In this document: one piece after another, positions 54,951 through 63,991 of the stretch
Layout of the letters: each line of letters begins with the position of its first letter
Position numbering within the stretch: the first letter of the stretch is position 1
Assembly (NCBI GenBank): GCA_963735455.1
Contig: CAVTKZ010000003.1
Span: 124,001-188,000 of the forward strand
Reading direction: 5' to 3'
Source: Palsa-1033 sp963735455
Lineage (GTDB): Bacteria > Chloroflexota > Limnocylindria > Limnocylindrales > CSP1-4
Length of the DNA stretch: 64,000 nucleotides
Program-made: the position numbers and the translations under genes
Notes under the pieces: generated by a model
Told to the model about the DNA's origin: nothing
The model's input: the letters and a program-made list of their open reading frames with translations, nothing else
Database searches by the model: none

Positions 54951-56287
54951 CGATCGCCGAGCTCGTGGCGCAAGCCGGCGCGGCCGAGCGTCGCGCCGAG
55001 CGGCCGGCTTCGATCGGATTGAGCGCCGACGAGTGCCTCAAGTGCAACGTCTGCACGACCGTCTGCCCGGTGGCCCGGGTGACCGACCTCTTCCCCGGCC
55101 CGAAGTACGTCGGACCGCAGGCGCAGCGCTACCGGCTCGGCCCGGAGCTGGCTCCCGGCAGCGGCCACCTGTCGGTCGTCCCGTCGCCCGATCGATCGAT
55201 CGACTACTGCTCCGGGTGCGGCATGTGCAGCACGGCCTGCCCGGCCGACGTGAAGATCGCCGAGATCAACAACCGGGCCCGGGCGGCGCTCCGGGCGGGC
55301 CATCGCCCGCGCCTCCGGGACTGGCTCCTGGGCCAGACCGACCTGACCGGCCGAGTTGGCGTGCTGACCGCGCCGCTGGCCAACTGGTCCCTCCGCAACC
55401 GGCTCTTCCGGGCCGTCGTGGACCGCATCGTCCGGATCGACCGCCGGGCGCCCCTGCCACGCTTCAGCAGCCGGACCCTGCGGTCGCGGCTGCGCGGCTA
55501 TCGCCGCTCGCGCTGGTCGGCCGACGCGCCGCCGGCCGATCGGACGGTCGTCTACTTCCATGGCTGCGCCGCGAACTACTACGAGCCCCATGTCGGCCAG
55601 GCCGCGATCGACGTCCTCGAGCGGAACGGCTTCACCGTGATCGTGCCGCCCCAGGTCTGCTGTGGCCTGCCCCTGATCAGCAACGGCCTGTACGCCCAGG
55701 CCCGCGGCCGGGCCCGGACCAACATCGCCGTGCTGGCCGACTACGCCCGGGCCGGCTATCGGATCGTGGCCACTTCCACCTCGTGCAGCCATACCCTCAA
55801 GGCCGAGTATCGGGAGATGCTCGACATCGACGATGGCGACGCCCGACTGGTGGCTGACGCGACCTGGGACATCTGCGAGTTCCTGCTCGACCTCCACGAC
55901 CGGGGCCAGCTCGATACCCGCTTCGGCGAGCTCGACCGGACGCTGCCCTATCACGCCCCGTGCCAGCTCCGCAGCCACGCCATCGGCCTGCCCGCGCTGG
56001 ACCTGTTCGAGCTGGTGCCCGGCCTGCGGGCCATCGACATGGACCACGACTGCTGCGGGATCGCCGGCACGTACGGCCTGAAGAGCGAGAAATACGAGAT
56101 CGCGATGGCCGTCGGCCGCCCGCTCTTCGAGCGCCTCCGGGCGAGCGGCGAGGCCGAGGTCGCCTGCGACTCGGAGACCTGCCGCTGGCAGATCGGCGCG
56201 GCGACCGGCGCCCGCCTTCGCCACCCGGTCGAGCTCCTGGCCGAGGCCTATGGGGCGTACGAGGCGGACCCGGCGGCCGCCGGATGA
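54947..56287 (+). CDS. glpC: Anaerobic glycerol-3-phosphate dehydrogenase subunit C
   Basis: GlpC links GlpAB to the membrane quinone pool. The 446-residue protein has two [4Fe-4S] motifs (CLKCNVCTTVCP and CSGCGMCSTACP) and two CCG-type heterodisulfide reductase domains (FHGCAANYYEPH...CCGLP and PCQLRSH...DCCGIAGTYG). The usual spacing of both CCG motifs is kept. It overlaps the following PanE-like gene by 4 nt. Confidence 0.94.
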   Translation: MTIAELVAQAGAAERRAERPASIGLSADECLKCNVCTTVCPVARVTDLFPGPKYVGPQAQRYRLGPELAPGSGHLSVVPSPDRSIDYCSGCGMCSTACPADVKIAEINNRARAALRAGHRPRLRDWLLGQTDLTGRVGVLTAPLANWSLRNRLFRAVVDRIVRIDRRAPLPRFSSRTLRSRLRGYRRSRWSADAPPADRTVVYFHGCAANYYEPHVGQAAIDVLERNGFTVIVPPQVCCGLPLISNGLYAQARGRARTNIAVLADYARAGYRIVATSTSCSHTLKAEYREMLDIDDGDARLVADATWDICEFLLDLHDRGQLDTRFGELDRTLPYHAPCQLRSHAIGLPALDLFELVPGLRAIDMDHDCCGIAGTYGLKSEKYEIAMAVGRPLFERLRASGEAEVACDSETCRWQIGAATGARLRHPVELLAEAYGAYEADPAAAG

Positions 56288-57309
56288 TCCTGGTCATCGG
56301 TGCCGGGGCGGTCGGGTCGTTCCTGGCCTGGACGCTGGCCGGCGGCGGACAGGATGTCCAGCTCCTGCGCCGCCACGGCGTCCCCGCGACTCGGACCGAG
56401 CGCGTGATCGCGGGCGGGCCGACCGGGGCCGGCGAAGCGCGCCAGGTCAGCGTTGCCGGCTCGCCCGCGACGGTGGCCGGGGTGCCCGACCTGATCCTGC
56501 TCGCGGTCAAGATGCCCGACCTGGCCGCCGCGATCGAGACCGCCGGGGCATGGCCCGAGGCGACCGTCCTGGCGGTCCAGAACGGGGTCGGCGCGGACGC
56601 CATGCTGCTCGCCCGGCGGCCGTCCGGCGGGCTGATCGCGGGATCGTTGACGACCTCCATCGAACGGGTCAGCGGGGGCTCGATCCAGCGCCTGTCGCGG
56701 GGTGGCATCGTCCTCGCCCCGGTCCGCGGCGACGTCGGGGCGACGATTGCCGGCCTGGTCCGCGCGTTCGCGGCCGGCGGGCTGCGTGCCCGGGCAACCG
56801 ACGACCCGGCCGCCCTGCGCTGGTCGAAGCTGCTGGTCAACCTGCTGGGCAACGCAACCGGGGCGATCGTCGACATGGACCCGATCGCCGTCTACCGCGA
56901 TCGCGGCCTGTTCCGGCTCGAACGGCGCCAGCTGGCCGAGGCGCTGGCCGTGATGGACGGCCTGCGGCTCCGCCCGATCAAGCTGTTCGGGGCCGACACG
57001 CGCCTCCTCCGGCTGGTGACCCGGCTGCCCGGCCCCTTGGTCCAGCCGGTCCTGACCTGGGTGGTGGCCGCCGGGCGGGGCGGCAAGCGCCCCTCGCTCC
57101 ATATCCACCTCGAGGCCGGCAGCGGTGGGCCGACCGAGGTCGCGTGGCTGAACGGGGCCGTGGCCGCGGCCGCGGATGGGCTGGGTCGCCCGGCTGTGGT
57201 CAATGCCCGGCTGGCCGAGCTGGTCGAGGCCTGCAACCAGGACCCCGAGCGGCGAGCCTGGTTCCGGGGCCGGCCGGATCGCCTGGTCGAGGCGGCCGAG
57301 GCCAGCTGA
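56284..57309 (+). CDS. PanE/ApbA-type 2-dehydropantoate 2-reductase-like protein
   Basis: The 341-residue protein has the PanE fold: ILVIGAGAVGSFLAWTLAGG (NADP binding), LAVKMPDLAAAIE, VLAVQNGVGADAML, then WSKLLVNLLGNATGAIVDMD with the catalytic Lys, and a C-terminal helical domain. It is encoded in the glp operon (ATGA overlap with glpC), so pantoate synthesis is not certain. It could reduce a related keto acid. Start ATG 56284. Confidence 0.82.
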   Translation: MILVIGAGAVGSFLAWTLAGGGQDVQLLRRHGVPATRTERVIAGGPTGAGEARQVSVAGSPATVAGVPDLILLAVKMPDLAAAIETAGAWPEATVLAVQNGVGADAMLLARRPSGGLIAGSLTTSIERVSGGSIQRLSRGGIVLAPVRGDVGATIAGLVRAFAAGGLRARATDDPAALRWSKLLVNLLGNATGAIVDMDPIAVYRDRGLFRLERRQLAEALAVMDGLRLRPIKLFGADTRLLRLVTRLPGPLVQPVLTWVVAAGRGGKRPSLHIHLEAGSGGPTEVAWLNGAVAAAADGLGRPAVVNARLAELVEACNQDPERRAWFRGRPDRLVEAAEAS

Positions 57310-57350
57310 GCAGCGCTCCCCAAGGCGCCCGAATCGGCCCGGCCCGTCGA

Positions 57351-57356
57351 TATACT
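57351..57356 (+). promoter_or_regulatory. -10-like box 8 nt before the plsY ATG (possible leaderless start)
   Basis: TATACT (5 of 6 to TATAAT) followed by CGGCCGGC and the ATG at 57365. No Shine-Dalgarno sequence precedes that ATG. The TATACTCGG string also occurs in the purH upstream region. Confidence 0.5.
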
Positions 57357-57364
57357 CGGCCGGC

Positions 57365-57997
57365 ATGGACACGACGACGCTTGCCGTGGGGGTGATCTCG
57401 ATCGGCGGCGCCTACCTCGTCGGCGGGATCCCGTGGGGCGTCCTGCTGGCCCGTTTCGTCGGTGGTCCGGACCCCCGGACGCAGGGCAGCGGGCGGACTG
57501 GCGGGGCAAATGTCCTGCGCGTCCTGGGGCCCCGGGTGGCGGCCGCGGCGGGCATCCTCGACCTGCTCAAGGGCGTCTTCGCGGCTGCCCTGCCGGGCCT
57601 GCTGGGCGCCGGGCTGGTGATCCAGGGCCTGGCCGTCCTGGTCGCGATCGTCGGCCACAGCCGCTCGCCGTACATCGGCTTCCGGGGCGGGCGGGGCGTC
57701 TCGCCGGCCTTCGGCTCGCTGCTCGTGCTGTGGCCGATCGTGGCCCTGATCACGATCCCGGTCTTCTTCGGGGTGATCCGGCTGACCCGCTATTCGTCGG
57801 TGGGCTCGCTGGTGGCCACGACCCTGGCCGGCCTGATCGTGGTCTCGATCGTCGTCGTCCAGGGGCTGCCGGCGGCCCACCTGATCTATGCCCTCGGGGC
57901 CCCCGCCCTGATCTGGTATTTCCACCGCGACAACGTCGAGCGCCTGCTCGCCGGCCAGGAGCGGACGATCGACAAGCGGGGCGAGAAGCAGGGCTGA
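57365..57997 (+). CDS. plsY: Acyl-phosphate:glycerol-3-phosphate acyltransferase PlsY
   Basis: PlsY makes lysophosphatidic acid from acyl-phosphate and G3P in the membrane. The 210-residue protein has five to six helices and the conserved loops GGIPWGVLLAR, RTQGSGRTGGANVLRVLG (phosphate-binding), VGHSRSPYIGFRGGRGVSPAF and YFHRDNVERL. The family usually has SGNxGATN where this shows SGRTGGANV. Downstream of glp genes that make and use G3P, the context fits. Confidence 0.93.
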   Translation: MDTTTLAVGVISIGGAYLVGGIPWGVLLARFVGGPDPRTQGSGRTGGANVLRVLGPRVAAAAGILDLLKGVFAAALPGLLGAGLVIQGLAVLVAIVGHSRSPYIGFRGGRGVSPAFGSLLVLWPIVALITIPVFFGVIRLTRYSSVGSLVATTLAGLIVVSIVVVQGLPAAHLIYALGAPALIWYFHRDNVERLLAGQERTIDKRGEKQG

Positions 57998-58111
57998 TTC
58001 CGCCCAAAGGTCCTGCATGGCCGATCGGGCGGCCGGGGGTATGGTGGCCGAGCCTCGTTGACGGGTCCCGCCCTTGGGCCTCCTGGCCGGGCATGTTCGC
58101 GTTTGGGGGAT

Positions 58112-60112
58112 ATGGCCGAGCCGCACCTGCAGGACTCCGGGGACCGGATGACGGCACGCCTGCGCGACCTGATGGACGCCGCCCCGGTGGTGGCCTTCGT
58201 CAAGGACCCCGACGGCCGCTACCTGTACGCCAATCCGTACCTGCTGGCGATCTTCGCGGAGCGGATGGGCACGGACTGGTACGGCAAGACCGACCTCGAC
58301 ATCTGGCCGGCCGAGGTGGCCAGCGTCCTGCGCTCGAACGATGAAGGCGTGCTCGGGGCGGGCGGCCTGGAGGTCTTCTCGCAGGTCATGCCCCTGACCA
58401 CCGGCGACCATCGCCTGCTGATGCTGAAGTTCCCCCTGGGAACCGACGACGCGCAGGTCAACCTGGCCGGTATCGGGGTCGACCTGACCGAGCGATCGGC
58501 GGCCGACGCCGAGCGCGATCAGCTCGCGATCGCCGTCGAGCAGGCCGCCGAGTCGGTAATGATCGCCGACCTCGATGGCCGGATCACCTATGTCAATCCG
58601 GCCTTCGAACGGGTCACCGGCTACAGCCGGGCGGAGGTGATCGGCCAGAACCCCCGAATCCTCGCGAGTGGCCTCCAGCCCGGCTCGTTCTTCGCGGCGA
58701 TGTGGGCGGCGATCACGTCCGGCGTGCCCTGGGTCGCCGATTTCATCAACCGGCGCAAGGATGGCTCGCTGTTCACCGAGGAGGCCGTGATCACCCCGAT
58801 CCGCGACGCGGCGGGCGTGGTCATGAGCTACGTCGCGGTGAAGCGCGACGTGACCCGGGAACGGGCCCTGGTCGAGCATGTCACCCAGCTTGCCCAGGAA
58901 CGGGCGCTGATCGCCGAGACCATCCGCAGCCTCGGCGCGCGGGGCACGCCGGAGGCCACGGCCCAGGCGGTCTGCCGCCAGGTCATGAGCCTGACCGGGG
59001 TCACCTCCGCCCAGTTCTTCCTGTTCGAGCTGGATGGCGGGGCAACGCCGATCGGCTTCGTCGTCGCCGGCCAGCCCGATCCGCCGCTCCTGCGTCTGCC
59101 GGCCGATCGCAGCCGCCACCTCCGCGATCGTGCCTCCGAGGGGCCCTGGATCGAGCCCTGGGTCAACCGGCCCAGCCACCCCTACAACGAGCTGCTCACC
59201 GGGCTCGGCGTGCACTCCGTCGCCTACGCCCCGGTCCGCCACGACCAGCGCCTGATCGGGGTCCTGGTCATCGACGCCCAGGACGGCATCGACGCCGCCG
59301 CCCTGAGCGAGGCCCTGCCCGCCCTGGTCGAGTTCGCCGACCTGGCCGGCGCCTTGATCGGCCGAACCGTCGACGAGCGGACCGAGGTCACCGTCCGGCG
59401 GGACTTGATCCGGGCGACCATCACCGGCCAGGCCTTCCACCCGGTCTTCCAGCCGATCGTCGACATCGAGCGCGACGTGGTCGTCGGCTACGAGGCCCTG
59501 ACCCGCTTCGACGATGGGGTCCCGCCGGACCTCCGGTTCGCCGAGGCGGCAGCGGTGGGCATCGAGGTCGAGCTCGAGCTGGCGACCCTGCGCGCCTCGC
59601 TCGCCGCCGCCGCCGGCCTGCCCGGACGGGAGTGGCTCAACGTGAATGTCTCGCCGGCCCTGCTGATGGCCGGCGACACCCTGCGCAGCCTGGTCGAGAG
59701 CAGCAGTCGGCACCTGGTCCTGGAGGTCACCGAGCACACCCAGGTTGCCGACTATCCGCTGCTCCTGGCGGCGATGACCCGGCTCGGCCCAGCGGTCGAA
59801 TTCGCCGTCGACGATGCCGGGGCTGGATTTGCCAGCCTGCGCCACATCCTCGAGCTGAAGCCCGCCTTCGTGAAGCTCGACCGCTGGCTGATCGCCGACC
59901 TGGAGACGGACGAGGCCCGCCAGGCGATGATCGTCGGCCTGCGCCACTTCGCCCGGGCGACCGGCTGCCGGCTGATCGCCGAAGGGATCGAGACCGAGGA
60001 CGAGCTGGCGATCCTGCGGGCCCTGAACATCCGCCTCGGGCAGGGCTACCTGCTGGGCCGGCCGCGGACGCTCAAGACCGGTCCTGGCGAGAGCGTCCTG
60101 GTTCGGGCCTAG
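58112..60112 (+). CDS. PAS-PAS-GAF-EAL c-di-GMP phosphodiesterase
   Basis: The 666-residue protein starts with a PAS domain (VVAFVKDPDGRYLYANPYLL), a second PAS (DLDGRITYVNPAFERVTGYS) with PAC, a GAF-like region (res. ~300-450) and a C-terminal EAL domain. EAL motifs: YEALTRFD, LNVNVSPALL, EVTEHTQV, VDDAGAGFASLRHI (DDFGxG is DDAGAG), FVKLDRWLI and IAEGIETEDELAIL, then QGYLLGRP. The metal- and substrate-binding residues are mostly kept, so it may hydrolyse c-di-GMP. No membrane helix. Start ATG 58112, with GGGGG just before. Confidence 0.88.
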   Translation: MAEPHLQDSGDRMTARLRDLMDAAPVVAFVKDPDGRYLYANPYLLAIFAERMGTDWYGKTDLDIWPAEVASVLRSNDEGVLGAGGLEVFSQVMPLTTGDHRLLMLKFPLGTDDAQVNLAGIGVDLTERSAADAERDQLAIAVEQAAESVMIADLDGRITYVNPAFERVTGYSRAEVIGQNPRILASGLQPGSFFAAMWAAITSGVPWVADFINRRKDGSLFTEEAVITPIRDAAGVVMSYVAVKRDVTRERALVEHVTQLAQERALIAETIRSLGARGTPEATAQAVCRQVMSLTGVTSAQFFLFELDGGATPIGFVVAGQPDPPLLRLPADRSRHLRDRASEGPWIEPWVNRPSHPYNELLTGLGVHSVAYAPVRHDQRLIGVLVIDAQDGIDAAALSEALPALVEFADLAGALIGRTVDERTEVTVRRDLIRATITGQAFHPVFQPIVDIERDVVVGYEALTRFDDGVPPDLRFAEAAAVGIEVELELATLRASLAAAAGLPGREWLNVNVSPALLMAGDTLRSLVESSSRHLVLEVTEHTQVADYPLLLAAMTRLGPAVEFAVDDAGAGFASLRHILELKPAFVKLDRWLIADLETDEARQAMIVGLRHFARATGCRLIAEGIETEDELAILRALNIRLGQGYLLGRPRTLKTGPGESVLVRA

Positions 60113-60591
60113 CGCGGGCTCGGCGCGCTCGCCCCGGGCCCTCGGCCGGCGACCGCGTGCTCCAGGATCTCGAGGACCCGGTTCTGGCCGTCCAGGATCT
60201 GGACCTGCTTCTTGCCCAGCTCATGGAGCGCCACGAGCGTGGCGTGGTCGGCCATCGCCCGGGCGTCGCTCGCCTGCTGGGCGCGGTTGGCGCTGACCTG
60301 CAGGGAGATCATGATCGACAGCTGGGGCAGGTTCAGGAGGGTCAGCAGGAGTGGCCAGGGCGTCTTGTCGAAGCCCACGATATTGCCCGCGAAGAGCCAC
60401 ACGACGATTCCGATCGTGATCGCCACGAACAGGTACATCGAGCCGATCAGCTTGTTGACGAAATCGGCGATCGCGTCGAGGATCCGGCCGCTCGACAGGT
60501 CGCTGGACAGGACCAGCCGGGGCACGTGGAGGTGGGGCGCGTCCTTCGCCCGGCTGAGCTCGTCGGCGGGGTTCGTGGCTGCCTGTGACAT
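60109..60591 (-). CDS. DUF1003 membrane protein
   Basis: The 160-residue protein has two hydrophobic helices (SMYLFVAITIGIVVWLFAG and WPLLLTLLNLPQLSIMISLQ) and the DUF1003 pattern, with a conserved polar segment between the second helix and a charged coiled-coil end (QVQILDGQNRVLEILEHA). The start is chosen at the ATG at 60591; GGTGGAG lies upstream. Function unknown. The stop shares CTAG with the convergent EAL gene. Confidence 0.82.
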   Translation of the reverse strand: MSQAATNPADELSRAKDAPHLHVPRLVLSSDLSSGRILDAIADFVNKLIGSMYLFVAITIGIVVWLFAGNIVGFDKTPWPLLLTLLNLPQLSIMISLQVSANRAQQASDARAMADHATLVALHELGKKQVQILDGQNRVLEILEHAVAGRGPGASAPSPR

Positions 60592-60657
60592 GTGCTCCAC
60601 CTCTTGCTAGCGCGGCCGGTGCCCCGGCCAGGTTGACCTAGGGCCTGCCGAGCCCCG

Positions 60658-61560
60658 CTACTGGTTGATCGTGATCCCGCACGTCTCGCTGCCTTCGACG
60701 TGCAGCATGTGGGGCGGGACGCCGGCCTTCACGTTCTCGGTCAGGTCGGCCTTGATCTGCGCGCCGGTCGAGCTGATCGTGACGATTCCGTCGCCCTTGG
60801 CCAGATACTGGTTGGCGGCGGTCGCTGTCTCGACGACGGCTGAGACCATCCCCGGGCTGCTGCTCACGAACACGAGGACCGGGGCCGAACCGGCCATGCC
60901 CAGGGCCTGCAAGCCGACGTACGTTGCGCTTGGGGTGACCGTGCAGAGCACCCGGGACGGGCTCAGGACACCACTCATCGAGCCCAGGGCGCTGGTCCCG
61001 GTCAGGGCGATCGTCGACGTTCCCGGACCCTCGTTGCCGCAGTCGAGGCTGCCCGAGATCCGGCTCAGGGCGCCCAGGGTGCCGATGGCGGAGCCGGGCG
61101 CGGTCGACTCGGTCAGGCTCGAGTCGAGCTGCACGCCGGTGGCCGGATCGAACGAGGTCACCCCGCTGCCGATGAAGCTGCGCAGCTTGAGCGTCTGCGC
61201 CGAGCCGGTCGCGACCCGGGCCTCGATGTGCCCGGCGGTCACGAACAGAACGAAATCGGGGCCGTTCGTCCCGATGTGGCCGAGGGCCTCGATCTCGAGG
61301 CCGCTCAGGGTGGGGTTGTCGCACATGATGCTGGTGGTGGTCACCGGTCCGGTCAGCCCATTCGTGCCGTCCACGCTGAACTGGGCGCCGGCCGGGCCCT
61401 TGCTCGGTGCGGGAGTCGGGGCCGGCGATGGCGGTGCCACGGAGGCCGGGCTGGTCGCGCTCGGGGACGAGCCGGGCCCGGCTGTCGCGCCACCGGCCGG
61501 CGCGCAGGCGGCAGCGATGAGGGCCAGGCCCAGCCCGAGACCGGCGAAGCGGGCACGCAT
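60658..61560 (-). CDS. Secreted lipoprotein of unknown function
   Basis: The ~300-residue protein has a lipoprotein signal (RFAGLGLGLALIAAACAPAG; lipobox Cys), a Ser/Pro/Ala-rich linker and a beta-rich region of repeated Ser/Thr/Gly motifs (LRSFIGSGVTSFDPATGVQL, ISSTGAQIKADLTEN). Two Cys in the C-terminal part could pair. No family is recognised. ATG 61560 is preceded by another in-frame ATG at 61569. Confidence 0.7.
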   Translation of the reverse strand: MRARFAGLGLGLALIAAACAPAGGATAGPGSSPSATSPASVAPPSPAPTPAPSKGPAGAQFSVDGTNGLTGPVTTTSIMCDNPTLSGLEIEALGHIGTNGPDFVLFVTAGHIEARVATGSAQTLKLRSFIGSGVTSFDPATGVQLDSSLTESTAPGSAIGTLGALSRISGSLDCGNEGPGTSTIALTGTSALGSMSGVLSPSRVLCTVTPSATYVGLQALGMAGSAPVLVFVSSSPGMVSAVVETATAANQYLAKGDGIVTISSTGAQIKADLTENVKAGVPPHMLHVEGSETCGITINQ

Positions 61561-61691
61561 GACCCGCATTGTGCGCCCCTCGTCCGCCGCCCGAATGCGG
61601 CCCGCCGGACATGAAGAGGCGGCGGTCCGCAGTGGACCGCCGCCAGTTCGCGATGTACCCGGGTCAGTCGGGCGTTGGCCCGACCGGCCGA

Positions 61692-62210
61692 TTACCCGAG
61701 CACGTAGCGCAGGCTCGGCGTGTGGCTGAACCAGCTGGTCTTCTCGATCAGCGCGTCGAGTCCGTAGTATTCGCCGGCTCCGACGAGGCCCAGGACCAGG
61801 GCGACCGCTCCGTACATGAACTGCTCATTGAACGGGCCGGTGGCGAAGCTCCAGTTGGCGACGTAGAAGAGGACCATCATCAGGACCCCGGCGATGCTCG
61901 CGAAGCGGGTCGCGAAGCCCAGGATCAAGGCGATCCCGATGCCGATCTCGCCGGCCTGGACGAGGACGTTGATCGCGCTGACTGCGCCCGCGTTCTGGCC
62001 GAGGCTGACCCAGAAGTCGTGGGTCGGGTTGACGATCGCGGTCGCGGCCGAGCCGGGGACGGCGCCACCGGTGGCGTGGGTCAGGAAGCCGGCCGCGTTG
62101 AACGCGCCGGTCCCGGCGAACTGGAAGACCTTCTCGAGGCCGGCCCACAGGAACCCGGCGCCCAGGGTGATTCGCAACGCTGCGATCGAGATTGCCTTGG
62201 TCTTGGTCAT
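61692..62210 (-). CDS. DoxX-family membrane protein
   Basis: The 172-residue protein has four hydrophobic helices and DoxX signatures: AALRITLGAGFLWAGLEKVF, AGEIGIGIALILGFATRFAS and IAGVLMMVLFYVANW. DoxX proteins sit in the cytoplasmic membrane and are linked to thiol or quinone redox stress, but the activity is not settled. It stands alone on the minus strand. Confidence 0.8.
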   Translation of the reverse strand: MTKTKAISIAALRITLGAGFLWAGLEKVFQFAGTGAFNAAGFLTHATGGAVPGSAATAIVNPTHDFWVSLGQNAGAVSAINVLVQAGEIGIGIALILGFATRFASIAGVLMMVLFYVANWSFATGPFNEQFMYGAVALVLGLVGAGEYYGLDALIEKTSWFSHTPSLRYVLG

Positions 62211-62240
62211 GAGATCGTGCCTGCCCTTTCGGCTTGGCTT

Positions 62241-62259
62241 GCCCCGAATGGCCCGGGGC
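62241..62259 (+). terminator. Terminator-like hairpin with T tract on the + strand
   Basis: GCCCCG-AATGGCC-CGGGGC followed by TTTTATC. Oriented for + transcription, but no + gene ends nearby. On the minus strand it lies in the doxX upstream region, so its role is uncertain. Confidence 0.3.
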
Positions 62260-62379
62260 TTTTATCAGCACGCTCACCGTAGGTTCCGGCCCTCGAGCCG
62301 GGATGGGCCGAGCGGCTCGACCTGTGGGGGCCGGGCGGCCCCTTCGAGCCGGGACCCTCGGCCCGGGTCCGACGGGGGA

Positions 62380-63795
62380 TTAGCTGCCGGGCACGATCTC
62401 GAGGACCCGGCCGGTGCCACCGGTCGCGCCAAGCTGGTCCCGGGTGAGCAGGTACAGCTCGCCTGCGGCGTCCTGGCCGATCCCGGCTACGAACTCGAGC
62501 GCCGGGTTGCCGCTGATCGAGAGTTGCTTCCAGGGCCAGGTGCCGGTCCCGGCAGCGGGCGTCGCCGCCAGGATCGAGGCGCGCCCGACCGGGGTATCGC
62601 CGGTCCAGTCCCGGGACAGGTCGGCGATGACGTACTTCCCGGCCAGGCCCGGAAGCGCGCTGCCCTGGTAGGTCTCGCCGCCGACGATCGCGATCCCGAT
62701 CTCGGCGTGCGAATACTCGAGGATCGGATCGATCAAGGGCTTGCCGCGCTTGTCGCTCGAGGCGCAGCTGGCAACGTCCGAGAGCGGCGCCTTGACATCC
62801 AGGCAGTGGGCGCCCTCCCGGATCGGCCAGCCGTAGTTCCCGCCGAGAAGCACCGAATCGACCTCCTCGTAGCGGCCCCAGCCAACATCGACGCTGAGCA
62901 GCCGGTGCTCGCCCGTCGGCTCCCAGGAGAAGCGCCACGGGTTGCGCAGGCCGTAGGCGTAGATCTCGGGCCGCCCGCCGCCCCGGACAAAGGGATTGTC
63001 GACCGGGATCGTATAGGGAGCCGCCCCGCTCACGTCGATCCGCAGGATCTTGCCGTTGAGCTTGGACAGGTCCTGGGCGTTGCCGCCGGCCGAATGGCCG
63101 GGGCCGACATCGCCCTCGCTGCCACCGTCGCCGACCCCGATGTACAGGTCGCCATCGGGACCGAACCCCAGGCCGCCGCCATTGTGATTCGCCTGGGGCT
63201 GATCGAACTGGAGGATCACCTTCTCGGAGGCCGGGTCGACCCGGTTCGAGTCGCTGGCACTGACCGTGAACGAGCTGATCACGTCGGTGTGGTCCATGCC
63301 TGGCGCCGCGCCCGCCCGGAGCCTGGCCGTGTAGTAGACGAAGACCCGCCGATCCTGGCCGAACTTCGGGTCGAAGGCCAGGCCCAGCAGCCCGCGCTCG
63401 TCGTAGCCCGGGTCGAGGGCGGGCAGCCGGGCGCTGACGTCGAGGAAGGGCTCGGGCAGGAGCGAGCCGCCCTGGATGACGAAGACCTTGCCCGTCTGGT
63501 CGATCACGAACAGCCGGCCGCTGCCGTCGGGTGCGCCGACCAGGCCATCTGGCCCGGGCAGGCCGCTGGCGATCACCTTGATCCCGACATCGCCCGGGGG
63601 CAGCGTCGGTCGGGGCCGAACCGTGGCGGGGGCCGAGGCCGCGCCGCCGGTCGGCGCGGCGCTCGCAACGGCCGGCGAGCCTGCGAGGAAGCCGGTCGAG
63701 GGGGTCGAGCTGCCGCAGGCGGCCAGCCAGGCGGACAGGCCGATCGCCGACACGGCCCGGCCCAGCGCCGGCAGGCGTGACCTGGCGTGGGTCAT
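62380..63795 (-). CDS. Secreted PQQ-dependent sugar (glucose/sorbosone) dehydrogenase
   Basis: The 471-residue protein has a lipoprotein-type signal (SAIGLSAWLAACGSS) and a soluble six-blade GDH fold. Motifs: DERGLLGLAFDPKFGQD, QANHNGGGLGFGPDGDLYIG with the catalytic His, YAYGLRNPWRFSWEPT, GNYGWPIREGAHC, ATPAAGTGTWPWKQL and DAAGELYLLTRD. It oxidises sugars or alcohols outside the membrane. No PQQ synthesis gene is in the window. ATG 63795 is the first reasonable start; 45 upstream codons are open but look non-coding. Confidence 0.9.
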   Translation of the reverse strand: MTHARSRLPALGRAVSAIGLSAWLAACGSSTPSTGFLAGSPAVASAAPTGGAASAPATVRPRPTLPPGDVGIKVIASGLPGPDGLVGAPDGSGRLFVIDQTGKVFVIQGGSLLPEPFLDVSARLPALDPGYDERGLLGLAFDPKFGQDRRVFVYYTARLRAGAAPGMDHTDVISSFTVSASDSNRVDPASEKVILQFDQPQANHNGGGLGFGPDGDLYIGVGDGGSEGDVGPGHSAGGNAQDLSKLNGKILRIDVSGAAPYTIPVDNPFVRGGGRPEIYAYGLRNPWRFSWEPTGEHRLLSVDVGWGRYEEVDSVLLGGNYGWPIREGAHCLDVKAPLSDVASCASSDKRGKPLIDPILEYSHAEIGIAIVGGETYQGSALPGLAGKYVIADLSRDWTGDTPVGRASILAATPAAGTGTWPWKQLSISGNPALEFVAGIGQDAAGELYLLTRDQLGATGGTGRVLEIVPGS

Positions 63796-63802
63796 GGCCG
63801 CC

Positions 63803-63991
63803 CTAGCGGTTGCGCGGGTCGCCGGGTCGGGTGACCCGCAGGAGCCAGGCATAGCCGGGATAGCCCAGGGCCAGGACGATGATCCAGGTGGCACCGCCAC
63901 CCACCCACAGCCACCACAGCGGGGTGCCAACCTCCCGGTTGGCGGCCACGACGATCCCCAGGAACTGGGCGATCACCGCCTCGATGGTCAC
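63803..63991 (-). CDS. Short membrane segment, possibly the C-terminus of a larger gene (edge)
   Basis: Sixty-two residues with one strong helix (LWWLWVGGGATWIIVLALGY) end in TAG at 63803. The frame is open to the window edge (GTG 63991 is only the last visible start codon), so the gene may continue beyond 64000. It lies 7 nt upstream of the dehydrogenase start and is probably co-transcribed. Function unknown. Confidence 0.5.
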   Translation of the reverse strand: MTIEAVIAQFLGIVVAANREVGTPLWWLWVGGGATWIIVLALGYPGYAWLLRVTRPGDPRNR

